Source: Cycloclasticus sp.
GTDB lineage: Bacteria > Pseudomonadota > Gammaproteobacteria > Methylococcales > Cycloclasticaceae
Direction: 5' to 3'
Assembly: GCA_019090295.1 (NCBI GenBank)
Contig: JAHRWG010000060.1
Coordinates: forward strand, 1 to 7,206
Length of the DNA: 7,206 nucleotides
The notes under the pieces are model-generated. The model did not search any database, was not told the DNA's origin, and saw only the letters and a list, made by a program, of their open reading frames with translations. Numbering within the stretch: position 1 is the first letter of the stretch; every line of letters begins with the position of its first letter. The position numbers and the translations under genes are program-made. Of the stretch, positions 1 to 5,789 are shown one piece after another.

Positions 1-1
1 C

Positions 2-1075
2 AACTCTCACCAAAAGCGCGATGATTATGATGAACCGTCTTATGTTGACGCGCTCATTAAAGACCTAAGAACTGAAGCTAAACAGCTTAAGAATCGCCGT
101 TTAAGCAGTATTTTTATTGGTGGCGGAACCCCCAGCCTATTTTCTGCAGCCAGTATTGAGCGAGTATTAAATGCCACTAGGCAAGAACTGGACATTGCTG
201 ACTCAATTGAGATAACACTAGAGGCCAATCCAGGAACCGCTGAGGCTGCTAAGTTTTCCGCCTTTCGTCAAATCGGCATTAACCGTTTATCTATTGGCAT
301 ACAAAGCTTTAATGATCAGCACTTAACCACTCTTGGCCGCGTCCACGATGCTGACCAAGCCCACCAAGCCATCGATATCGCAAAAAAAGCTGGCTTTCAG
401 CGCATTAACCTAGACTTGATGTTTGGCTTGCCAAACCAAAGCCTCGAGCAGGCCGTTACTGATATTGAAACAGCTCTAGCTTATCAGACAGATCATTTGT
501 CTTATTATCAACTTACTCTCGAGAAAAACACCTTATTCCATCACTACCCTCCCACCTTGCCTCATGATGACCTTATTTGGGATATTCAACAGACGTGCCA
601 AGAACAAATTACCCAACGGCTAAGCCAGTACGAAGTGTCTGCTTACGCTTCCCAACACCAACAGTCCCAACACAACCTCAACTACTGGGCGTTTGGTGAC
701 TATGTCGGCATTGGTGCAGGTGCACATGGCAAATTAACCCTACCAACTGGCGAGGTGATTCGGCGTTGGAAAAACAAGCTACCTCAAACGTATATGCAGC
801 ATGCTGGAAGCCAACGGGCCATTGGTGGGGAACATGCTGTTCCTAAAATCGAGCTACCCTTTGAGTTTATGATGAACGCCTTGCGGCTGAAGTCTGGGTT
901 TACACTTCATCAATTTCAGCAGCAAACGCATTTAAGCCCATCAAGCATTCAACCCACCCTGAACCAACTGATTGAAAAAAACTTGCTACAGCTTAACAAA
1001 GAATCCTATTCCACTACCCAGCAAGGCTGGAACTTCTTAAATGACGTTTTAGAGCACTTTCTTCCGCCAGCCTGA
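2..1075 (+). CDS. hemW: HemW heme chaperone, radical SAM family (5' end cut by window edge)
   Basis: The reading frame is open from base 2 to a TGA at 1073-1075, giving 357 residues. The first residues, NSHQK, correspond to the stretch right after the CxxxCPYCDFNSH motif of HemW, so about 20-25 N-terminal residues, including the three [4Fe-4S] cysteines, lie off the left edge. Visible landmarks are IFIGGGTPS (residues 37-45), EANPGT (74-79), NRLSIGIQSF (94-103), NLDLMFGLPNQS (136-147), HNLNYW (224-229) and GIGAGAHG (236-243). The last two are characteristic of HemW (formerly YggW), which was long annotated as an oxygen-independent coproporphyrinogen oxidase. HemW is a cytoplasmic protein that binds heme and SAM and delivers heme to target proteins; it is not the HemN decarboxylase. 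The expected total length, near 380, matches E. coli HemW (378). The gene is followed on the same strand by pyrE after 122 bases. Confidence 0.95.
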   Translation, partial: NSHQKRDDYDEPSYVDALIKDLRTEAKQLKNRRLSSIFIGGGTPSLFSAASIERVLNATRQELDIADSIEITLEANPGTAEAAKFSAFRQIGINRLSIGIQSFNDQHLTTLGRVHDADQAHQAIDIAKKAGFQRINLDLMFGLPNQSLEQAVTDIETALAYQTDHLSYYQLTLEKNTLFHHYPPTLPHDDLIWDIQQTCQEQITQRLSQYEVSAYASQHQQSQHNLNYWAFGDYVGIGAGAHGKLTLPTGEVIRRWKNKLPQTYMQHAGSQRAIGGEHAVPKIELPFEFMMNALRLKSGFTLHQFQQQTHLSPSSIQPTLNQLIEKNLLQLNKESYSTTQQGWNFLNDVLEHFLPPA

Positions 1076-1140
1076 CACTAGCTAGACATCACTTGAACCA
1101 AGAACCCTTTATTAATATTCAAACCGTCTTTTTGTGTGCC

Positions 1141-1170
1141 CGGACAAGTTATACTAGCCACAAATATAAT
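1141..1170 (+). promoter_or_regulatory. Candidate sigma70 promoter of pyrE
   Basis: TATAAT at 1165-1170 is a perfect -10 hexamer. CGGACA at 1141-1146, 18 bp upstream, matches four of six bases of TTGACA. Initiation would fall about 20 bases before the pyrE ATG. A second -10-like TATACT sits at 1150-1155 without a good -35. I saw no clear terminator between hemW and this site, so read-through from hemW is also possible. Confidence 0.35.
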
Positions 1171-1197
1171 TAACCCATCAAAACTCGCGTACTCTTT

Positions 1198-1839
1198 ATG
1201 GAAAACTATAAACAAGAATTTATTAAATTTGCCCTCGAATGTGACGTCTTAAGGTTTGGAGAATTTACTCTTAAATCTGGTCGAGTTAGCCCTTACTTTT
1301 TTAATACTGGGCTTTTTAATACCGGTTACCGCCTACGAAAGTTAGGGCAGTTTTATGCCTTTGCACTTGCCGACTCCGGCATTGAATACGATATTTTATA
1401 TGGCCCTGCTTACAAAGGAATTCCATTGGTTTGCGCTGTGTCCATTGGCTTGTCGGAAGTTGCCAATAAAGACATCCCTTATGTCTTTAACCGTAAGGAA
1501 GTCAAAGATCATGGTGAGGGTGGTTTATTAGTGGGCGCCGAGCTGCAAGGTAACGCTTTAATTGTTGACGATGTTATTAGTGCCGGCACATCCGTGCGCG
1601 AATCAGTCGACATCATTAGACAAGCAGGAGCCGAAGCTGCTGGTGTTCTAATTTCATTAAATCGTCAAGAAAAAGGCCGTGATGAAACATCTGCAATTGA
1701 TGATGTTGAGAAAAGTTATGGGTTTAAAGTTGCTTCCATTATTTCACTCAGTGACATTATTCATTACCTCGAGACGGCTGGGCAAGATGATCACTTAAGC
1801 AGTATTTTAAAGTATCAAGAAAGGTATGGAACAGGCTAA
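1198..1839 (+). CDS. pyrE: Orotate phosphoribosyltransferase
   Basis: The 213-residue protein has the same length as E. coli PyrE and aligns from its first residues ([13 protein letters not shown] against MKPYQRQFIEFAL), which fixes the ATG at 1198. It transfers the phosphoribosyl group of PRPP to orotate, giving orotidine 5'-phosphate, the fifth step of de novo pyrimidine synthesis in the cytoplasm. Landmarks are [12 protein letters not shown] (23-34, with the substrate-binding lysine at 26), [10 protein letters not shown] (68-77), the flexible catalytic loop [12 protein letters not shown] (98-109) and the PRPP-binding motif [12 protein letters not shown] (121-132, acidic pair D124-D125). 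All key residues are present. No clear Shine-Dalgarno sequence precedes the ATG. Its stop overlaps, by four bases, the stop of the gene converging from the opposite strand. Neither rph nor slmA, its usual enterobacterial neighbours, is seen in the window. Confidence 0.97.
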   Translation: MENYKQEFIKFALECDVLRFGEFTLKSGRVSPYFFNTGLFNTGYRLRKLGQFYAFALADSGIEYDILYGPAYKGIPLVCAVSIGLSEVANKDIPYVFNRKEVKDHGEGGLLVGAELQGNALIVDDVISAGTSVRESVDIIRQAGAEAAGVLISLNRQEKGRDETSAIDDVEKSYGFKVASIISLSDIIHYLETAGQDDHLSSILKYQERYGTG

Positions 1840-2126
1840 GCACCACCACGTTGGAACTTAAGCAAAAATAACTTTATAAACGCTGATTGCTCTGTGTCAT
1901 CCAAAGCAGAGCAATCAAATTTAAGTGTTAGCGTTGGTAAAACTGTCGAGCCAAACTGTCTAACCCCTTCACTTATTAAGTGAACGCTGACCGATTTATC
2001 TCCAACAAAAAAACACCACCCAGCCTTTTCTTGTGTATAAACCAATTTTTTCTGTGATTCGAGCTGGTCGATAAAGTCTGTTTTAGATAGCCCCATTTCC
2101 AAGCTAAAGTACTTTTCTTTAAACAC
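1836..2126 (-). CDS. Small protein of unknown function (96 residues, GTG start, C-terminus RGGA)
   Basis: I do not firmly recognise this gene. The start codon is GTG (bases 2126-2124); an in-frame TAG two codons upstream rules out a longer version. A good ribosome binding site, AAAGGAG, lies ten bases before the GTG, which argues that the gene is translated. The protein has no signal peptide or membrane segment and a single cysteine (in GWCFF). It alternates charged and hydrophobic stretches: an N-terminal [18 protein letters not shown], a probable beta core with [13 protein letters not shown], and a helical end finishing in KFQRGGA. The overall pattern resembles small uncharacterised proteobacterial proteins I recall ending in FQRGG-, but I cannot confirm a family. 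It lies last in a - strand row after moaA and the Fe-S gene, separated by two hairpins, so it may be expressed by read-through or from a weak promoter of its own. Its stop overlaps the pyrE stop by four bases. Confidence 0.72.
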   Translation of the reverse strand: MFKEKYFSLEMGLSKTDFIDQLESQKKLVYTQEKAGWCFFVGDKSVSVHLISEGVRQFGSTVLPTLTLKFDCSALDDTEQSAFIKLFLLKFQRGGA

Positions 2127-2136
2127 TGGCTAATCG

Positions 2137-2143
2137 CTCCTTT
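2137..2143 (-). promoter_or_regulatory. Ribosome binding site of the 96-residue gene
   Basis: On the - strand this reads AAAGGAG, ten bases before the GTG at 2126. It is the main argument for the non-ATG start. An ATG overlapping this site (bases 2147-2145) is in a different frame. Confidence 0.6.
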
Positions 2144-2160
2144 CATGCCTATTCATACAA

Positions 2161-2187
2161 TTAAGCCGCCCTATTTGGGCGGCTTAA
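2161..2187 (-). terminator. GC-rich perfect hairpin, probable terminator/attenuator after the Fe-S gene
   Basis: An 11-bp perfect stem (TTAAGCCGCCC / GGGCGGCTTAA) closes a five-base loop. It starts 54 bases after the stop of the Fe-S protein gene. On the - strand the stem is followed by TTGTATG, so the U-tract is short and partly inside the stem (CTTAATT); on the + strand the tail is worse. It is probably a moderate terminator that lets some transcripts reach the 96-residue gene. Confidence 0.6.
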
Positions 2188-2203
2188 TGAGCGATCTTAA
2201 AAC

Positions 2204-2231
2204 TAATGGCTGTAGCACACTACAACCATTA
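2204..2231 (-). repeat. Imperfect inverted repeat directly after the Fe-S gene stop
   Basis: Arms TAATGG and TGTAG pair with CTACA and CCATTA around a four-base loop, with a single mismatch: 11 pairs in all. On the - strand it begins 10 bases after the Fe-S gene stop and is followed by GTTTTAAG, a weak U-rich tail. Together with the GC-rich hairpin at 2161-2187 it forms a tandem pair of 3' structures, which may terminate transcription or protect the mRNA end. Confidence 0.5.
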
Positions 2232-2241
2232 TGATGCGATG

Positions 2242-2709
2242 CTAACTAGCTGGGATTGCCTTAGCCGCGTAGTTTTTCATTTTGTCATACCCTGTCCAAC
2301 CTGCATCTTGATAAGTAATCGCATTTGTTGGGCATGCTTTAGCACACTCAGGGTCACCGCCACAAAGGTCACACTTAATCACCTTGCCGCTATCAGCATT
2401 GTAATTTACTGTACCAAATGGGCATGCAATGGTGCAAACCTTACAGCCTACACACAGGTCATTTACAATTTCTTTCGCGCCGGTTTCTTTGTTTAGCTGA
2501 ATAGCTTCCACTGGGCAAGCATGCATACACCAAGCTTCATCACACTGAGTACATGTGTAAGGTACAAAGATACCTTCTTCGTGAAATGGAAAGATTTTAA
2601 TTCTTGATTTTGTTGGGTTAAAAACACCCTCTGCTTCATATGAGCAAGCCATTTCACACTGCAAACAACCCGTACACTTATTTGCATCAATAACTAGTGA
2701 CATCTGCAT
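2242..2709 (-). CDS. Four-[4Fe-4S] ferredoxin-type electron-transfer subunit (AorA/HycB-like)
   Basis: The 155-residue soluble protein carries sixteen cysteines in four groups: C12-C15-C18-C22, C53-C56-C61-C65, C86-C89-C92-C96 and C113-C116-C122-C126, each last cysteine of the later groups followed by proline. This is the pattern of HycB/DmsB-like subunits that pass electrons through four [4Fe-4S] clusters. There is no signal peptide or anchor, so it should act in the cytoplasm. The short length and the neighbouring moaA make the small subunit of bacterial tungsten aldehyde:ferredoxin oxidoreductase (AorA of Aromatoleum) the best comparison; there AorA pairs with the pterin-cofactor subunit AorB and can form filaments. 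No catalytic subunit is present in the window, so the partner is inferred. The ATG at 2709 is supported by an ideal SD (AGGAGGG, five-base spacing). It lies 49 bases after the moaA stop and is probably cotranscribed with it. Other four-cluster subunits cannot be excluded. Confidence 0.9.
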   Translation of the reverse strand: MQMSLVIDANKCTGCLQCEMACSYEAEGVFNPTKSRIKIFPFHEEGIFVPYTCTQCDEAWCMHACPVEAIQLNKETGAKEIVNDLCVGCKVCTIACPFGTVNYNADSGKVIKCDLCGGDPECAKACPTNAITYQDAGWTGYDKMKNYAAKAIPAS

Positions 2710-2714
2710 AATTA

Positions 2715-2721
2715 CCCTCCT
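2715..2721 (-). promoter_or_regulatory. Strong ribosome binding site of the Fe-S gene
   Basis: On the - strand this reads AGGAGGG, five bases before the ATG at 2709. It is the strongest SD in the window and decides the start codon over the second in-frame ATG at 2703. moaA, just upstream, has no comparable site. Confidence 0.75.
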
Positions 2722-2758
2722 CTAGGATCTTCAATATTGTTTAACATTAACATAAATA

Positions 2759-3757
2759 TTAACCGCCAGTAACACTCATGTGGCGGAAAATAACAGGTTT
2801 TTCTGATATATCAAAATCATGGCCTTTTGGTTTAATCTTCATTGACTCAACCAACGCCTCTTTCACTTTATTCAAATCAGTCGGGTTAGCCCTTAATATT
2901 CGCTTAAAATCCATTGAGTGCTCTTGCCCTAAGCATAACAATAGCAAGCCTGAGGCTGTTACTCGCACCCTATTGCACGTCTCACAAAAATTATGACTAT
3001 GAGGTGAAATGAACCCCACATTATTGGTGTAACCGCCAACTTCGTAGTAATTTGCTGGGCCACCTGTCTTCTTGTTAGAGGCCGTCAAATCATATGCTTT
3101 TTCTATGTCGTGCTTGATTTGGTCACTGGAGTAATAAGCTTCCTCGCGTGAATGACTGTCTATCACACCCATCGGCATTTCTTCGATAAAGCTTATATCC
3201 AAGCCTTCGTCCATAGCAAACTGAACAAGGTCGTTCACTTCGTCTTCATTGCGGTTTTTCAAAATAACGGCATTAAGCTTTATTTTATCAAAACCTGCTT
3301 TTTTTGCTGCCTGAATACCTGCTAGCACACCATCGAGTTGACCAACTCGAGTGATCTTATTGAACTTAGCAGCACCTAGCGTGTCTAAACTTACGTTAAT
3401 ACGCTTAACCCCTGCATCCTTCAATGGTTGGGCCAACTTTGCAAGCTGTGATCCATTGGTTGTAATAACCAGTTCGTCTAGTCCATCTAGCTTAGCAATA
3501 TCACCCAGCAGCTTCACTATACCGTTGCGAACTAAGGGCTCACCTCCAGTAATTCGGATTTTTGTGACACCCATTTCAACAAAGGCCTTAGATAAGCTTA
3601 AAATCTCCTCTAGCGTTAACACTTGCTCACGCGGCAAGAACTCCATATCTTCGCTCATACAGTAGACACAGCGAAAATCGCACCGATCTGTCACCGAAAT
3701 GCGAACATAAGTAACCTGTCGACCAAACTTATCGATCAGTTTATTTGTCGACATCAT
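2759..3757 (-). CDS. moaA: GTP 3',8-cyclase, molybdenum cofactor biosynthesis protein A
   Basis: The 332-residue radical SAM enzyme converts GTP to 3',8-cyclo-7,8-dihydro-GTP, the first step of molybdopterin synthesis for molybdenum and tungsten enzymes. The N-terminal SAM cluster motif is C26-xxx-C30-xx-C33 (DRCDFRCVYC), followed by the SAM-contacting GGEP at 71-74. The C-terminal substrate cluster is C258-xx-C261-x13-C275, with the GTP-binding arginines in CNRVRV. The protein ends in the GlyGly tail (MSVTGG) that MoaA needs for activity. Length and both clusters are normal, so the enzyme should be functional. Two adjacent ATG codons begin the frame at 3757; no good SD precedes them, in contrast to the Fe-S gene that follows after 49 bases. 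It is transcribed divergently from the ABC importer at 4041. No other moa, mog or moe gene is seen here, which suggests a dedicated copy tied to the Fe-S gene or a scattered pathway. Confidence 0.97.
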   Translation of the reverse strand: MMSTNKLIDKFGRQVTYVRISVTDRCDFRCVYCMSEDMEFLPREQVLTLEEILSLSKAFVEMGVTKIRITGGEPLVRNGIVKLLGDIAKLDGLDELVITTNGSQLAKLAQPLKDAGVKRINVSLDTLGAAKFNKITRVGQLDGVLAGIQAAKKAGFDKIKLNAVILKNRNEDEVNDLVQFAMDEGLDISFIEEMPMGVIDSHSREEAYYSSDQIKHDIEKAYDLTASNKKTGGPANYYEVGGYTNNVGFISPHSHNFCETCNRVRVTASGLLLLCLGQEHSMDFKRILRANPTDLNKVKEALVESMKIKPKGHDFDISEKPVIFRHMSVTGG

Positions 3758-3828
3758 GAGTTAAGATTGAGCATATAATTAAGCGGGGTATCTAGAGTAG
3801 GTTTTAGGGACTAAAAACAAAAGAACTT

Positions 3829-3838
3829 TTAACGTTAA
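3829..3838. repeat. Palindrome TTAACGTTAA, candidate operator half of a pair
   Basis: A perfect 10-bp palindrome in the moaA/importer divergent region. Its centre is 31 bp from that of the related palindrome at 3860-3869, about three helical turns, so both would face the same side of the DNA. Short AT-rich palindromes also occur by chance. Confidence 0.3.
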
Positions 3839-3859
3839 CACTCCCTTAATACTAGGAAG

Positions 3860-3869
3860 TTAAGCTTAA
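3860..3869. repeat. Palindrome TTAAGCTTAA, candidate operator half of a pair
   Basis: A perfect 10-bp palindrome sharing the TTAA-NN-TTAA pattern with the one at 3829-3838. It overlaps a second palindrome, AGCTTAAGCT, at 3863-3872. See the partner site for spacing. Confidence 0.3.
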
Positions 3870-4006
3870 GCTAATTAATGGGACACCATACCCTAGTTTA
3901 ATTTTATAGGTCAATAGAAGAGCACCAATCAGTACTAATTTTATTGTTATTTCCTAGCGGCTTGCTGATAAGCAGCCCCTTTACTATTTAACACCTACTT
4001 TTAAGG

Positions 4007-4012
4007 TAGAAT
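4007..4012 (+). promoter_or_regulatory. Candidate -10 element of the ABC importer operon
   Basis: TAGAAT matches five of six bases of TATAAT and lies 28 bases before the binding-protein ATG. No convincing -35 hexamer is found at 16-18 bp, so an activator may be needed or the true promoter lies elsewhere in the region. Confidence 0.3.
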
Positions 4013-4040
4013 ATTTTTTCGTTTAGCCACCTATATCAAT

Positions 4041-5033
4041 ATGGTTACTTTTTTCGCTCGAAAAGTACTTTTCTGCTTTTTAATATTTATTATTGGCCTG
4101 TCTAACTCCTGTTTTGCTAGTGAGCTCCCTACCATAAAGGTGGCCGCCTTAGAATTTGGCACCGTAAACTGGGTCCTTCAAACAATTAAGCGCACTCAAC
4201 TCGATAAAAAAAACGGCTTTGATTTAATGATTCACCCTGTGGCTAATACCCAGGCGGGGAAAATAGCGTTGCAGGCAAATGCTGCTGATATCATTATTTC
4301 CGATTGGATTTGGGTCGCTAGGCAACGTGATAATCAACAAACAACTTTTTCCTTTGCACCTTACTCAAGTGCAACTGGAGGGGTTATGGTGAGCAAACAA
4401 TCGTCAATGACCCAATTATCCGACCTTGCTCATAAGAAAATTGGGATTGCCGGTGGCCCGCTAGATAAAAACTGGTTGCTTTTACAGGCACTGGCATTAA
4501 AACAAAACACTCACTTAAATACCCCCTCCAATACAGTTTTTGGGGCACCACCGTTATTAAACAACCTTTTTAAACAAGGTGATGTGGACGTTCTTATTAA
4601 CTTTTGGCACTACAATGCTAGGCTTAAAGCTGAAGGCTATGTTGAGCTCACCACAACCCAAAAAATTATTGAAAAATTAGGGGTCAAAAACCACATCCCC
4701 ATGCTGGGCTATGTTTTCAGATCAATATGGGCACATAATAACGACCTCACCCTCAATAGCTTTTTAGTCGCTAGCCAACAAGCTAGTTTACTGCTTTGTC
4801 ATTCTGACCCTCATTGGACGGCTATTTTACCATTGACCAGAACAAACAACGCTTCGGCACAGGCACTTCTCCGAGATGGTTTCTGCAAAGGCCGTATCAC
4901 CCACTTCTCTGATGATGATAAACAGGCCGTTACTCGCATTTATTCCATTCTTTCTGAGATAGGTGGCCAGCAACTCACTGGGCCTATTTCTCGGCTAGAC
5001 CCTGACTTATTTTGGCCCCTGCCATCACCATAG
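4041..5033 (+). CDS. NitT/TauT-family ABC importer, periplasmic substrate-binding protein
   Basis: The 330-residue protein starts with a clear Sec signal peptide: basic ARK at 6-8, a hydrophobic core at 9-20, and a likely signal peptidase I site after CFA (24-26). The residues before C24 (SNS) do not form a lipobox, so it is probably free in the periplasm. The mature part has the fold pattern of the SsuA/TauA/NMT1-like group: IKVAALEFGTVNW near its start, DIIISDWIWVARQR (83-96), LAHKKIGIAGGPLDKNW (129-145), VFGAPPLL (166-173), and DVLINFWHYNARLKAEGY (183-200), where the second lobe resumes. Two mature cysteines (C253, C282) could form a disulfide. The substrate is unknown; the subfamily members are spread over nitrate, sulfonates, pyrimidine precursors and aromatic acids. 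At 330 residues it is far shorter than NrtA. No clear SD precedes the ATG. It leads a three-gene importer operon divergent from moaA. Confidence 0.9.
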   Translation: MVTFFARKVLFCFLIFIIGLSNSCFASELPTIKVAALEFGTVNWVLQTIKRTQLDKKNGFDLMIHPVANTQAGKIALQANAADIIISDWIWVARQRDNQQTTFSFAPYSSATGGVMVSKQSSMTQLSDLAHKKIGIAGGPLDKNWLLLQALALKQNTHLNTPSNTVFGAPPLLNNLFKQGDVDVLINFWHYNARLKAEGYVELTTTQKIIEKLGVKNHIPMLGYVFRSIWAHNNDLTLNSFLVASQQASLLLCHSDPHWTAILPLTRTNNASAQALLRDGFCKGRITHFSDDDKQAVTRIYSILSEIGGQQLTGPISRLDPDLFWPLPSP

Positions 5034-5040
5034 CTATTTC

Positions 5041-5784
5041 ATGCGCCACTCATCTCTTTTAAAGCCGACTCTTTCGATTAGTTTGTTGTTATTGATTTGG
5101 CAGGTCTTGTCTATTTTTATCAATACAGCCGTCTTACCATCACCTTTCGTGGTGTTTAATACACTAATTTTAGCGATTAAAAGTGGTGAACTGCTCTATC
5201 ATCTTGGCTTCACTTTGTACCGCTTATGCCTTAGCTTTTTTATTGCTATGATTTTGGGTGTATCTATTGGTTTGCTGCTGGGCCGCAGCGAGAAAGTGAA
5301 TCAGTTTTTTAATAGTTGGCTCATTATTTTTTTAAATATACCGGCTTTAGTGACGACTATTTTGTGCTACGTTTGGTTTGGACTAATTGAAACTGCCGCC
5401 ATTTTCGCAATTGTTATTAATAAACTACCCAATGTGATTGTCACTATTCGCGAAGGTGCTAAAGACATTGATGAAGAGCTTGTTGAAATGGCCATGGTCT
5501 ACCAACTAGGCCACCTTAAAACACTTCAGCATGTGATTTTACCGCAGTTATTTCCTTATATTATGGCCGCAGCCAGAACCGGCCTGTCCTTAATTTGGAA
5601 AATTGTACTGGTTGTTGAACTCTTGGGCAGAAGCAACGGAATGGGTTACCAGATACACTTGTTCTTTCAGCTATTTGATATCAGTAGTATTCTCGCTTAT
5701 ACCGTTTCATTTATTATCATTATCCATTTTATCGAGATAGCTATACTGCAGCCTTTAGATAAAACCGCCAAACAGTGGAAGTGA
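5041..5784 (+). CDS. NitT/TauT-family ABC importer, membrane permease
   Basis: The 247-residue inner-membrane protein of the TauC/SsuC type has about six hydrophobic segments (near 8-28, 62-81, 92-112, 115-130, 176-196 and 215-238). LPSPFVVFNTL at 32-42 is typical of the family's N-terminal part. The cytoplasmic EAA coupling loop lies at 149-168 and reads EMAMVYQLG...ILP; its conserved glycine (G157) and ILP are kept, but the usual EAA start is degenerate. It follows the binding protein after seven bases and overlaps the longest version of the ATPase gene, so the three are surely cotranscribed. No clear SD is present, so translation probably depends on coupling to the upstream gene. It would form a homodimeric channel with two copies of the ATPase. 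Confidence 0.93.
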   Translation: MRHSSLLKPTLSISLLLLIWQVLSIFINTAVLPSPFVVFNTLILAIKSGELLYHLGFTLYRLCLSFFIAMILGVSIGLLLGRSEKVNQFFNSWLIIFLNIPALVTTILCYVWFGLIETAAIFAIVINKLPNVIVTIREGAKDIDEELVEMAMVYQLGHLKTLQHVILPQLFPYIMAAARTGLSLIWKIVLVVELLGRSNGMGYQIHLFFQLFDISSILAYTVSFIIIIHFIEIAILQPLDKTAKQWK

Positions 5785-5789
5785 CTGCT

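Larger units (their letters stand above)
3758..4040. promoter_or_regulatory. Divergent intergenic region between moaA and the ABC importer
   Basis: This 283-base, very AT-rich stretch must hold the promoters of moaA (leftward) and the importer (rightward). I see no open gene in it. It contains palindromes at 3829-3838 and 3860-3869, a small dyad TTTTAG-GGA-CTAAAA (3802-3816) in the probable moaA leader, and a bulged 7-bp hairpin (3959-3977) ahead of the importer. I found no match to the conserved blocks of the Moco riboswitch. Confidence 0.6.

Noticed and set aside
1836..2126. The 96-residue protein as MoaD (sulfur carrier of molybdopterin synthase)
   Set aside because: It ends in GGA rather than a free GlyGly, and it lacks the familiar MoaD sequence pattern before the tail.
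2206..2496. A 96-codon open frame on the + strand opposite the Fe-S gene
   Set aside because: It is antisense to a gene with sixteen conserved cysteines. Its protein has no recognisable domain, and its frame is explained by the cysteine-rich complement.
3351..3665. A 104-codon open frame on the + strand within moaA
   Set aside because: It is wholly inside and antisense to a full-length moaA with both cluster motifs; a Ser/Leu-rich shadow.
3758..3900. Moco riboswitch upstream of moaA
   Set aside because: The moaA leader is AT-rich, and I could not find the paired GC-rich conserved helices of that RNA; only a small 6-bp dyad is present.
3959..3977. Bulged hairpin GGCT(T)GCT-GATA-AGCAGCC as a terminator
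   Set aside because: No gene ends upstream of it on the + strand, and the tail CCCTTTACT is not a proper U-tract. It remains at most a minor structure in the control region.
4041..4120. Binding protein as a lipoprotein anchored at C24
   Set aside because: The residues before the cysteine are LSNS, with serine rather than leucine at -3. CFA followed by S is a better signal peptidase I site.
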